Shown here one piece after another: positions 9,578 to 18,431 of a stretch of DNA of 20,643 nt; positions within the stretch are counted from its first letter, which is position 1; each line of letters starts with the position of its first letter. This stretch comes from Mnemiopsis leidyi (lineage: Eukaryota; Ctenophora; Tentaculata; Lobata; Bolinopsidae). The stretch covers positions 135,485-156,127 of the forward strand of contig JH153076.1 in assembly GCA_000226015.1 (NCBI GenBank), read 5' to 3'. The notes below the pieces were generated by a model, which ran no database searches, had not been told where the DNA came from, and saw only the letters and a list, made by a program, of their open reading frames with translations. A program made the position numbers and the translations under genes.

Positions 9578-9593
9578 CTGAAACGTTAACCTG
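9578..9593 (-). other. 3' splice sites upstream of the repeat-peptide start codon
   Basis: On the minus strand, tttgttttcag ends at 9591 and gtttcag ends at 9578. Either would place the ATG at 9561 about 16 to 30 bases into the second exon, implying a 5' UTR intron. A gtatgt donor at 9632 would make an intron of only 42 bases, so a donor further upstream is likelier. Confidence 0.55.
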
Positions 9594-9639
9594 AAAACAA
9601 AGATTGGTAAGATGCACTGCAGAAAGACATACCGAAAAA

Positions 9640-12000
9640 AACAGCTTGGGCAAATCATCTACATGCTGTATACGTATAATCGGTGTTCCGCTAGGTCGAT
9701 CATTGGGAGTTTGGGGCTATCGCTAGTCCCGGTTAGTGGAGGAAGTCTCCTGTGTTAGCTTAGTTGTCCCAGCTACCAGGATATATTTTCTAGTTAAGGT
9801 CTGGGCCAGAATACCCATTACAGAGATTTACGTAAGTACAGATTTTAGGCAGCAGTTTTCCTGGGCCAGCATTGTATCAGTAACAAAGTCTCAAGTTTAG
9901 ATTGGACGAGCGATTTGGAGCAAATTGAAAATGCTGACCACCTAACTTTATTGTGGTCAGATTGTCATTGCCATAATAGAGATGACGCTCATGAACTGGC
10001 GACCTAAGTTTTTTAATTCCCGCTAAGCTAATTTTCTGGCGGCAAAACTGTTTGGTTGATACACGAATTGACGAAAAACTTCCAAAAATTCGACTGAGAC
10101 TTTCCAATCTCGGTTAAAAGCATGCTCGATTTTTCACGATGAAGCTAAGTTTTAAAATCAGGATACCACTAGTTTAAGTTGTGAAATGCGGCGTAGACAC
10201 TGTGTTTTGTTTGTACTGGTCTGTCCGCTTATATGTATACTGTAGGTGTTCTATCACAAAGGGAGATCGGGTAATGGGGAATGGTGATTTGTTAACAAAT
10301 AATTGCTGCCCATCGAAATCCACGCCAAGTTAAAAGGAAGGAACTGCTAAAAGGAAGGAACTGCGATTACTCATGTTTAGTTTGTTTAGAAAACTACATT
10401 TTAAGTACGCCTGTTCGAGTTATAAAAATCTTAGTAAACACTGAAAGAAGAGCTCAATAGCTTGTTTTTGATTTTCTTCGTTTTTCATTTTTTCAAACGT
10501 TTTTTCCCTCCTATAAAAGTATGAACTCATCAATTCTATACTTAACAGGAAAAATAGTTACAATTTTCTGAAATCCTTAAATTCATGATGCCGATCGACA
10601 AAAAATTCGTTATCGAGTGGGTCATTCAATAAACCGGTTTAACTAAAATTAAGATTGATTTTGAAGGACTATTATAGCTCCAGGAAGGGTGTAGGAGACC
10701 AAACAAAAATTCATCCCATTCACGTAAATACTAATAGGAGCTATAGGGTTAAGACTTGTACTTCAAATTAGTTTTATCATTGTTCTTACGGAGTTCGGAC
10801 AGCAGTTGGTGACCTTGATTTGACTAAGGTTCATTTTAATTCTACCGGGGTTTTTGATCAGAATCGAATGAAGTTGTGCACACTATTATTTGACTGGCAA
10901 TTGTCCCTCGAACTATAACTTTGATTCTAAATCAGTGCTGCCGAAGGGGACAAGTTGCCGTTTGAGAATAAAGCCGACCTCAGTGAGACACGTTGTTAAC
11001 GTTCCTAATCCACGTTTAATAATTAATATAGGTTTCTCTGTATATGCAGAAAGTTTAGTCCTAGGATACGCTTATTCATAATTTAACAGCTCAATCTCAA
11101 AGGTAAGTCCCCGTCTGTTTGGCGATTTCTTGCTTACATTTTACATTTTTGTTTTACATTTTACCCTATTCTTAAGGAACGCCGGTTCAGAGTCCCCTAA
11201 CCAGTAGACATGCGCTTAAACCGGAAATTTCTTAAACAAGGGTTCGTGCCATAATGCGATGTGGTTTATCTCAGTTATGCGATGGGAAAAGTTAAGACGG
11301 GCCTGGTACAGTAGCAGGACCATATATACCAGCAATTTCAATGTCGCAAGGTTAACCCCCTGATGTACATAAGATGTTTTCCGTGAAGCTGTTCGAGATT
11401 ATCAAAATATTAAGGAATAAGCCGAGAAATTAATTAGATGTTCACCAACGGGACCATCCCATTTGGCAGCTAAAGACCAATACCCTGGGTGGAGCAGTCA
11501 ACGCGGGCTTCCTGTCATTCTGGCAAATTAAGGCTAAAGACCGGCATGCTTGCCAAATCAAAATGTCCTCAGTCCTGGTGACTCAGTGACTGTCATTTAG
11601 GGTGGCGTTGTAAGGAGTTTCCCAGACGGAAAGCTTAATTTTTAGCCTAACTGTGCTTTGTGACTGAGTCAAAATGTTTTGTACAACTGACAAGTGACAA
11701 TGTTAGTTTATCAATTTCAGATCAATATCAGGTGAAAATATTTGAATAATATTTGACCGGGGTGATACTGATATTTTAATCCATAGTGTGTATCCTCAGT
11801 GTAGGCAACACGACGTCTGGCCTAGTCAATGGGCTAAAGACCGGACAAGGTGGTGTAGCAATCAGTTCACGACGTCCTAGATCCCGTAAAACGATTAAAC
11901 TATCAGCGGGTTCAATCTTGTGGGTTTGATCAGCTAGTAGTAGTACAGCCGTTAAGTCACTTCTTGTTCGGTCTCGGTGAAGTCCCTTCTTGAACAGCTT
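9640..12000. other. Intergenic stretch; no gene recognised
   Basis: It should contain the 5' exon and promoter of the minus-strand repeat-peptide gene, but I could not place them. An AAG|gtaagt donor consensus occurs on the plus strand at 11102/11103, after a 63-residue frame (10890-11081) that stops before it, so no coding exon results. Three copies of gctaaagacc occur near 11470, 11533 and 11832. A duplicated aggaaggaactgc lies near 10336-10365. Confidence 0.4.
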
Positions 12001-12007
12001 GATGCAG

Positions 12008-12215
12008 CCCCTTATTGATGCTGCCCCTTCTTGATGCTGCCTCTTCTTGATGCTGCCCCTTCTTAATGCTGCCTCTTCTTAATTCTGCCCCTTCTTAATG
12101 CTGCCTCTTCTTAATGCTGTCCCTTCTTAATGCTGCCTCTTCTTGATGCAGCCCCTTCTTTATGCTGCCTCTTCTTAATGCTGCCCCTTCTTAATGCTAC
12201 CGCTTATTGATCCGG
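12008..12215. repeat. 16-bp minisatellite with 32-bp alternation
   Basis: Thirteen contiguous 16-base units of type ccccttcttaatgctg, without gaps. Units alternate largely between ccccttctt and cctcttctt, showing a 32-base higher-order period, so the array probably grew by doubling. Outer units (ttattgatgctg, ttattgatccgg) are the most diverged, as expected for array edges. Not a multiple of 3; non-coding. Confidence 0.95.
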
Positions 12216-13430
12216 CACTTCTGGAAGAACTGCTCTTTTATTGAGCAGTCCTTCAACTACTTTTTACACAACCCGAGATTCTCCGACACTTCAATTGATG
12301 AATCTAACCGATATCTGTGTGCAGTGCTTGCTTATTTGGCATCTTTGAAGCCAACAAGTTAGCTTGCTGACGCAAATGTGTCCAATTCTGAAGTTGCCCA
12401 ATAAGCATGGAGCAGCGGTGCGTCACGACTGTGGCGAAATTTGAGATGAACTGGAAAATTCCTTGATGTCAATATTTCATTGCTCTCCTAGAATTATTGT
12501 ATAGTCTGGAGTTTGAGAGCAAACTGCAACTGTGAATCTTAAAGGCATCTTCTTTAGTTAAAATAAAAACTTTTAATAGGATCCTGACATCTAACTTTAG
12601 TCTCGGTCCATTTCATGGATTCTTCAGCGAAATATTTTATTAGGACCTTCCAATCTTATATTCTACATTCAAATTAAATTTTGACATAAGATTGAAAGGA
12701 CCTTTTAGAAACACTGTAGTTTAATCGACGCCGTACAAAGAAAATCAGTTTGTCCCCAAATTCAAACAGCAATTTAAATTTTCGTGTACCGTGGGTCCTG
12801 ATAAACTTGAAGATTTTCTCACCTACGCGTCGTCTCGTGGACAAGGCGTAGTCTGCCTTTTTTCTCTTTTCTGTGGTCCGAGATTTTCTTCGGCACGTTT
12901 TTCATTAACGTAGTAACTTGTAGTTCTTGATTTTATCAATTCTTGTTTTTTTTCAGTCAATTGAGGTATGTCAGGCGATAATCCCAACTATTTAAAATAT
13001 TTAAAGTTTTCTTTTAAAATTTGATGCTGGAGTTGAATCTTGGTCGATCAAATTCAAAGCGGTCATAGTCGTCCTTCATGCTATCGAACATTAATAAAAA
13101 ATCCTGCCACTGCCGTAACCGAATTAGGTTGGGCTATTTCATAATTTTGTTTTAGGAAAGGCATTGTCTGAACTCTGACACGTCGTTTTGTCATAAATTT
13201 TCATGCGTCTTGCTTATTTACACGCTCGACGGATGTTTCCTTCCAACAACACTAAGAGGCTTTCTTGCTGTGTCCCAGGGGACAACTTCTGATAGCTGTT
13301 ATAGCGTAATATTTCAGCAGTGCCTCTGTATTCGCTAGAATTTCGACTTTATTATGGCATTAGATTTAATGTACTGAAAAACATACATGACGCAAAATTG
13401 TGACGCGTCAGTAACGAATTACCCTCCCGA
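12216..13430. other. Intergenic sequence upstream of the secreted-factor gene
   Basis: No coding frame recognised. It contains the stem-loop at 12642-12703 and should contain the promoter and 5' UTR of the gene starting at 13434. No TATA box could be assigned with confidence. Confidence 0.4.
12642..12703. repeat. Stem-loop: 18-base arms, 26-base loop
   Basis: The left arm aggaccttccaatcttat (12642-12659) and right arm ataagattgaaaggacct (12686-12703) are complementary at 16 of 18 positions. Some further pairing is possible in the AT-rich loop. Size and shape fit a short pre-miRNA-like hairpin or a degenerate inverted-repeat element; there is no direct evidence of transcription. Confidence 0.7.
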
Positions 13431-13433
13431 AGG

Positions 13434-13556
13434 ATGCTAGTATTACTACTGACAATTGTACTGCTAAAAGTGACACATTGCTGGAGAAACGATGTCTCAC
13501 GTCGCAGTGGCATGTTTAAAGAAAATCACACCAAGATTCATTGGTTCAGCGACGGG
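13434..13556 (+). CDS. Exon 1: signal peptide
   Basis: 41 codons from an ATG with A at -3, ending at GACGGG|gtaagc, phase 0. The protein begins MLVLLLTIVLLKVTHCW, a textbook signal peptide with a likely cut after THC or nearby, then NDVSRRSGMFKENH with a dibasic RR and a glycosylation sequon (NHT). Too short to stand out as an ORF, but the leader plus strong donor make it a convincing first coding exon. Confidence 0.7.
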
Positions 13557-16500
13557 GTAAGCAAAAATTAAACTCCTACTGAGATTGTTTGACATGATGC
13601 TGCTTGATTTCGCCACGTCACCAATCATCTCTCACAAAGAAGTTAATTAGGAATATTCCCGTCAAATGTCAAGAGAATTTTATGCGGGTATAATTTTCCC
13701 GTCTGCCGGGACTGCCACGTTGAAGCATGAAGTTTAACAGTGACCCTGCACTCCGGGGCTGTCATCAGCTTGTCAAACGGAGGTGTCATCGTTTCGATAC
13801 TCTGCTGCAAATGGTTTCCCACAAGCCTTATCAAACAATACTGTAGAACAGCTGTTCAAACGATTTACCCGGAGGTGGCAAGGTAGAGACACTTTCACAC
13901 CTTGCCCTCGGCTTGACACCTACCACCTGATCTCAAAATCAAATAACCATGTCAAACTTGACAGGACATACATCGTGATTTAATCAACCAAGCTGCAGAG
14001 CATATATGCAAGGGCGGGAAACAAATTTTGATACTTATGCACCACCCTTTGGCGTTAAAAAGTTTGATGAGAGCTGTAGTGAGTGAGGTAGCCCTGCTCA
14101 CGATAGTCCATACGGCTTATAAGAACATTGCAGAACTTAAGGGAAAGGTTCAACACAAGTTTACAAATCCTACATTTTACCTTAATTTCTGATTCTCTAT
14201 TAAATTTTGGGAGATTTTTAACTTTTCAAATACAAACCGGTCTACAACCGGTGAACCTAGAAGGGAATAAACCCTGAAAACTAACAACTCCTCTACTCCG
14301 CAGAATGACATGTTTGTGACGCTCAAAGACACAGAGACCCTCTACTGCTTTCTGGAAGTTTACACCAGAGCTTCGGTAAGGAAACAGCTCTCTTATTAAC
14401 AACCTGTTTAACTGCCCCGAGTTAAACAACCTCAATCCCAAAAGAGGGAGGCAGTTCCGAATTCCCATTACGAAATATCTCCCAAGTTCTATAAGTATAA
14501 CTTCCCTCTACCGGATGTCCTTTTTGGTGCCCGGAGACGAGTTATTGGCCGCTACTACAATACGAGGACGGCTCTCAGGCGACAGTGTCCTCAATTGGCG
14601 GCACTTGTGGCCTGGGATCTGTCAGGAAGGTCAATGAGCACGCCACCCAACTCATGAGCCAGTCCTTTCTGTTGGAGTGTTGTGGCTGTTAGAGCCTAAC
14701 TTCCTCTAAATGATCTCGGAATCACTGCAACTGCTAATTTCAAATAACCCATCAAGACTTGGAATTGTCAACTTTGGTCCGCACGAAAATCTCCTTCCTG
14801 ATAAATTTTTACCCCTTGTTTACATATCTCTAGACAATTAGGTGACCGATCTGGTTGGATCACGGAAGACCTTGAAGGTGTTAACCGCCCGGTTGGATAC
14901 GAGGTCTGCTGAGCAGCCCCAAACAGCTCCGAGGACAGATAGGTGGCGGCAGAGACCGGTTCTTGTCGCCAATCCTCTCAAACCGCTGACAGAACCCTGT
15001 TTAAAACCGTGTGTTGACGTCTGCTGGATACAACACATCTCAGCTGGGTCCTGTATATTTCGTGAAGAGTTATAAAGCTTTGTAGTCTGCATACTGAGTA
15101 TACTGCTCTCTATCTGCAACGTATTGTACGTGGTGTACTTGTGATGAGGATGGTATTAAACGTGGAAATGAACGGAGAGACGATAATTGCTGACAATCAT
15201 TTGTCAGCCAAGTTTGGGGAGCATAACGACACTTTTGATGACGAGAAAACTTTGAAGTTTTCTCACAATGACAGTTTCGTAAAGAACTTGTTCAAGTGCC
15301 CTGTCTGGGTCAAGTTTTAAGTATTCAGTTTTAAATGAAAGAATGTGGATGGAAACTGGAAACATACAAGGATTTATGAGAAAATCAGGTGCTGCTTTAA
15401 TAGACCCTTTGTAGCTGCTTCAGAGTGTGAATAAATGAATTTTTAGTTTTGAAACGGGTGGAGAATTTCAGTGAAGCGATGAAAGCAACCTGAGAACGGG
15501 TGTTTGGCCGAGGAAGGAAGCAAAGGAAGGGCCGCGGGATTCCATATGAAAGAAGATAGTTGGTTATAGCCAGTATAGCCGAGCAGTCTAATGTCTTTAG
15601 TTCCAACCCGGCATGAGCTACCCTCTTGGGTGCCATGCTATGCGTTTTCAAGTAATAAATTCTGAATTTTGGTCCTATGTCACAACATATAGCAGCAAAA
15701 TCAGAAAATTCCTGCATTTCTTCTAAGTGCTACTTTTCGGAGACTCAATGCGGGAAAGTTTAACAAATGGTGTAAATGCGTCAAATAGTTGAGTCTAGCT
15801 GGTACTGATGGGTACCTTGAGAACTCGGTGACAGCAAAACTTTTAAACATTCCACTTGGAACATTTACAAAATCTCGGCTCTAGTTCTGATGGCACCAGA
15901 CCTCTCTTTCGTGGAAAATTTTGGATTTTACTGAGTCCTACCATCGTAAAACTTACTCAACGCGAAGCATTCTTAAGCCCCCTTGTTCGTATTTAAGAAC
16001 CTGAATTAAATTTCAGCCGGATTCCAAGTACCGTAAACTCCGATCCAGCCTGGGCACGGTGGCAGAAAGAGACGCGTCTACTCTGAGTCTTGTGGACCGA
16101 CATCTGGGGAAGCTTTGCCAAGATTCCGTCCTTCTTACATCAGAAACGGAGTGGATTTATGTAACCAATGGGATAGGTAAGCAACTTGCTACATGCTTAG
16201 CTGCAGATCTTGCATAATATGCCGTGTTCACGACTGTTGCATGCGATTATTACTGGTTAACCGGGGGTGACCTTGATTCCAGGCTACCTGGAGACATACA
16301 AGTAGGAGCATATTTTCGTGGTTTCCGCATTCCGTAAAAAAACCTCGTGTTTTATACAACTGCAAGTTTGGCAAGATGGCCGACTTAACCTCACACCACG
16401 TGATCACCGACGGTTTTTAAACGTAACCATCAAGACTACTTTGATAATCTATGCTTCTCAGTCTTTGACAACTGCGACCATGGGTATTTAAACATAGTAA

Positions 16501-18431
16501 CTTACGAACCATGCGCTAGAAAATTTTGATCCCCTCAAATTTACATTTGGAGCGTTGTCTTACTAAGTCCTGGTTAAATAGATCAGCTCACATGCTCTGT
16601 TAGCTTGTGATAAGCTAAACGCCTTTTTAAAAAGATTTCATTGCCAAATTGGCTCACAAATATGAATTTACCCTTTTAAAAATAGAAGAGCCCTAGCAAT
16701 TAGCTGGCTGTAATCATCGCTTCTTACATTTTACTGACCATGTTCACTCTAACAAATTTAAAATAAAAGTTAGAAAGTTCAACTAACAGTGAGAAGGGAA
16801 AGCAAGTTTTTCGAAAGCTCCTGAACAAACTGTTTTGTATTTATCACATTATGTTTACAGAACCCCTCCAGAAAACTGTGATTATTGGATCCGGCTAGAC
16901 TTTGTCATACACTCTTAGCAAACAAGCCGTACTTGGCTAGAAATTTTGGGACATCTAACCCCTCCGTCTTAGTTTTTGAGCTATATTGGGAAATGTCAAT
17001 TGTCATGTCGACTTTTCGTTGTTTTAAAGTTTATTTCTGAAAACCTCACCTCTTCACTGGCTTCTCTTTATCAAACATGTCCCATATGATTCCAGGCCTT
17101 ATAAGGTCCAGTAAAAATCTAACTGAAGACTTTCTTTCAAAAAATTAAATCGTATCGAGAATCGTGAATACATAAATTGCAAAATGGAAGCCTACATTAA
17201 TTGAGGGTCTTCGAAGAACAGATTTAGTGGTCTGGGAATACGTCTTAGAATCTAACAAGGCGAGTAATGAGCAGAGCGTTAAACAGAAACAGGAAGGTCG
17301 CAGGAATGACTACAAATAGAGAGGAAAATCTTAAAGTTTTTGTCAATAACTTTGCAGGTCGAAGACCTACTTGTTATGTGGAAATGTATGTGTATCGTGA
17401 GAAAACCTTTGACCTACCCAAGGTCAACGTCCTAGTTATATGCACCCTGATTCAAGTTTATCTGGTATCAAACTTGTTTCATCTGTCCGCAGGTGGGGGA
17501 CATCTTTAGTAGTGTTGGGTGCTGTTGATAGCTTAAAGTTTAAAGGAGGTTATGGATCATGGTCATAGTAAATCTTAAAAACGTTTGATACTTTGATAAT
17601 TAGCTTCTGAGAAAAAGTTATGAGTAAGCAGATAGAATTGAACCATTTTTCTAAGAGCTTGCTAGTCAGAGATGAAAGATCTAATCTTCATTATCATGAG
17701 CGATAAACTAATTGAACAACTTTAAGCGGTAGTGGACGAGCTATTCCAGCAAACGATTCGTACTGAACTGTTGATGTGTTTCAGATCGAATGAGGCGCCT
17801 AGTGGGAACAGACATTGACAATAAGAGAAGACGAAAAGGCAAAAATCGGGGGAAGAAGCGAAAGAAGAAGTCTCCCAAGAGATGCCCTGCCAAAAAGACC
17901 CCTCAATGCAGCGTTCTCCACGAATGGCACGATAAACACGTTAAGTACCACCAAGTGGTAGTCAATGAGCTGCTCAAACAAGTTAACGAGCGTCCCTGCA
18001 GGTGTGCAAAGATTTATTATCTGGAACTTAGTTTGACAGAAAATTCCAGAAATTATTCTAGACTGTTTCTTCAAGAACTTTTTAAGTTGGATGTTTACTC
18101 CGGAATTTGTCACTGTTTTGCCCGAAACTTACAACTATTGCAAGCATACTAGGCACTAGCCAAGTTATAAAATGACAAATGAACTCGATGGTACAATGAT
18201 TTATATTTATAAAACCAAGAATCTTTAAAAAACTTCCCCACTAGGTGTCGCCACAACACTGGGACTCGCATACCGTGTGGAAGCAAGATGTGCTTTAACA
18301 ACGGCATCCAACAGCCGTGTGGGGTCCGATACTGTGACAATCTGGTCTTCGACTTTTGTGCGGAGAGCAGAACCGAGTGTGACCCCGAGAAACTGTTAGC
18401 TGATTATGTCATAGACAATCTGAGGCGGTGA
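13434..18431 (+). CDS. Multi-exon secreted, basic, cysteine-rich factor (whole gene model)
   Basis: Model: 13434-13556, 14304-14375, 15099-15278 (or to 15308), 16017-16176, 17358-17492, 17785-18001, 18245-18431. Phases are compatible at every junction, giving a protein of about 357 to 367 residues. Order: signal peptide; small exons with scattered Cys; a very basic block; ten cysteines in the last 110 or so residues; stop. Seen: splice sites, single open frame per exon, signal peptide. Inferred: that all seven exons belong to one transcript. The C-terminus recalls the heparin-binding tail of VEGF-type growth factors (basic stretch, then NERPCRC with an intron inside the Arg codon between the two Cys), but the CxGCC core of the PDGF/VEGF fold is not visible, so it is described, not named. 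Other secreted ligand families remain possible. Confidence 0.55.
13866..13900. repeat. Small perfect hairpin in intron 1
   Basis: ggcaaggt and accttgcc form an 8-bp perfect stem around a 14-base loop; an outer aggtgg/ccacct pair lies around it. The significance is unclear. The overlapping 60-residue frames on both strands here look like chance. Confidence 0.45.
14226..15075. other. GC-richer block with overlapping open frames on both strands
   Basis: Within this block several frames are open: minus 14226-14468 (80 residues); plus 14380-14634 (85 codons stop to stop, including FLVPGDELLAATTIRGRL); plus 14501-14689 (63 codons, Cys-rich, ending ECCGC); plus 14842-15075 (77 residues); and minus 14838-15119 (93 residues). 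They cannot all be real. The block may hold additional exons of the secreted-factor gene or a decayed mobile element on either strand. I could not recognise any family. Confidence 0.35.
14304..14375 (+). CDS. Exon 2 (candidate), 24 codons
   Basis: A consensus-like branch site (ctaac) and pyrimidine tract precede actccgcag|AAT. The exon ends GCTTCG|gtaagg, a good donor. The frame is open and phase 0 at both ends, matching exon 1: NDMFVTLKDTETLYCFLEVY then TRAS, with one Cys. Length is a clean 72 bases. An overlapping minus-strand frame is the main reason for caution. Confidence 0.5.
15099..15308 (+). CDS. Exon 3 (candidate), boundaries uncertain
   Basis: The frame is open from 15066 to a TAA at about 15318 and reads like protein (for example VLNVEMNGETIIADNHLSAK), hydrophilic with acidic and Asn residues and two NDT/NDS sequons. 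In-phase acceptors are weak: AG before 15099 (preferred) or before 15078. Donors that keep phase 0 for the next exon are TTC|gtaaag (exon end 15278) or TGG|gtcaag (exon end 15308). An ATG at 15144 would also allow an internal start, but it would lack a signal peptide. Confidence 0.4.
15190..15264. repeat. Two perfect short hairpins inside candidate exon 3
   Basis: gctgacaa / ttgtcagc (8-bp stem, 4-base loop) at 15190-15209, and gagaaaactt / aagttttctc (10-bp stem, 2-base loop) at 15243-15264. Confidence 0.75.
15576..15611 (+). repeat. tRNA-like A-box/B-box pair, possible SINE relic
   Basis: tagccgagcagt (15576-15587) resembles the A box of Leu/Ser-type tRNAs, and agttccaacccgg (15599-15611) resembles a B box (GTTCNANNC). 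The spacing is shorter than in a real tRNA, there is no acceptor stem or cloverleaf, and no target duplication was seen. If real, it is a decayed tRNA-derived element in intron 3 of the secreted-factor gene. Confidence 0.3.
16017..16176 (+). CDS. Exon 4
   Basis: Acceptor attaaatttcag|CCG and strong donor ATAG|gtaagc. Of three frames only one is open: 53 codons plus one base (phase 0 in, phase 1 out). It begins PDSKYRKLRSSLGTVAERD and ends ETEWIYVTNGI, mixed charged residues with one Cys (KLCQD). No family recognised. The phase matches the upstream candidate and the next exon (G|GT joins to Gly). Confidence 0.65.
16397..16402. promoter_or_regulatory. CACGTG E-box in intron 4
   Basis: An isolated CACGTG in a GC-richer patch (caccacgtgatcaccgac) about 220 bases after exon 4. 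There is no companion CCAAT box, so weak evidence for an enhancer element. Confidence 0.2.
17358..17492 (+). CDS. Exon 5
   Basis: Acceptor aactttgcag|GTC; the preferred donor is CCGCAG|gtgggg, phase 1, which joins to the next exon as G|AT (Asp). The translation starts RRPTCYVEMYVYREKTFDLP and continues into an unexpectedly hydrophobic run (VNVLVICTLIQVYLVSNLF). That run is odd for a secreted factor: it could be a membrane segment or read-through of intron. A second phase-1 donor, TATC|gtgaga after 17396, would skip it and give a 39-base exon. Confidence 0.5.
17785..18001 (+). CDS. Exon 6: basic heparin-binding-like block and Cys region
   Basis: Acceptor gatgtgtttcag|AT and donor CTGCAG|gtgtgc (phase 2). 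71 codons plus split codons. After MRRLVGTDIDN comes the block KRRRKGKNRGKKRKKK, then KRCPAKKTPQC, a His-rich middle (HEWHDKHVKYHQ), and LLKQVNERPC. The basic block would bind heparan sulfate or, less likely for a secreted protein, act as a nuclear signal. The frame stays open 150 bases past the donor, but exon 7 joins exactly in phase to give NERPCRCRHN, a better Cys-rich continuation. Confidence 0.72.
18245..18431 (+). CDS. Exon 7: cysteine-rich C-terminus
   Basis: Acceptor cttccccactag|G completes the AG|G Arg codon left by exon 6. 61 codons, then TGA 18429-18431. Eight Cys fall in the first 45 residues in motifs IPCGSKMC and QQPCGVRYC, then FDFC and TEC; the end is LLADYVIDNLRR. Spacing of this kind indicates a disulphide-bonded extracellular domain. 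Family not identified. Confidence 0.72.

Noticed and set aside
8969..9589. Plus-strand 206-residue ORF of FLDQSSLS-type repeats
   Set aside because: It is the reverse shadow of the 36-bp coding repeat. It has no signal peptide, the minus frame has a leader, acceptor and poly(A) signal, and codon variation fits the minus frame.
9591..9632. 42-base intron immediately upstream of the repeat-peptide exon
   Set aside because: A gtatgt donor and tttcag acceptor are present, but the length is below the usual minimum for animal introns; a more distant donor is likelier.
10890..11102. 63-residue ORF followed by a consensus donor (AAG|gtaagt)
   Set aside because: The frame stops 20 bases before the donor and the other two frames also stop, so it cannot be a coding exon as read.
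15397..15717. Minus-strand 106-residue ORF
   Set aside because: It crosses the tRNA-like element, has no recognisable motif, and no splice or poly(A) context.
17799..18113. Minus-strand 104-residue ORF
   Set aside because: It lies opposite exon 6 of the plus-strand gene; its composition is the complement of the Lys/Arg-rich block, and it has no splice or poly(A) support.
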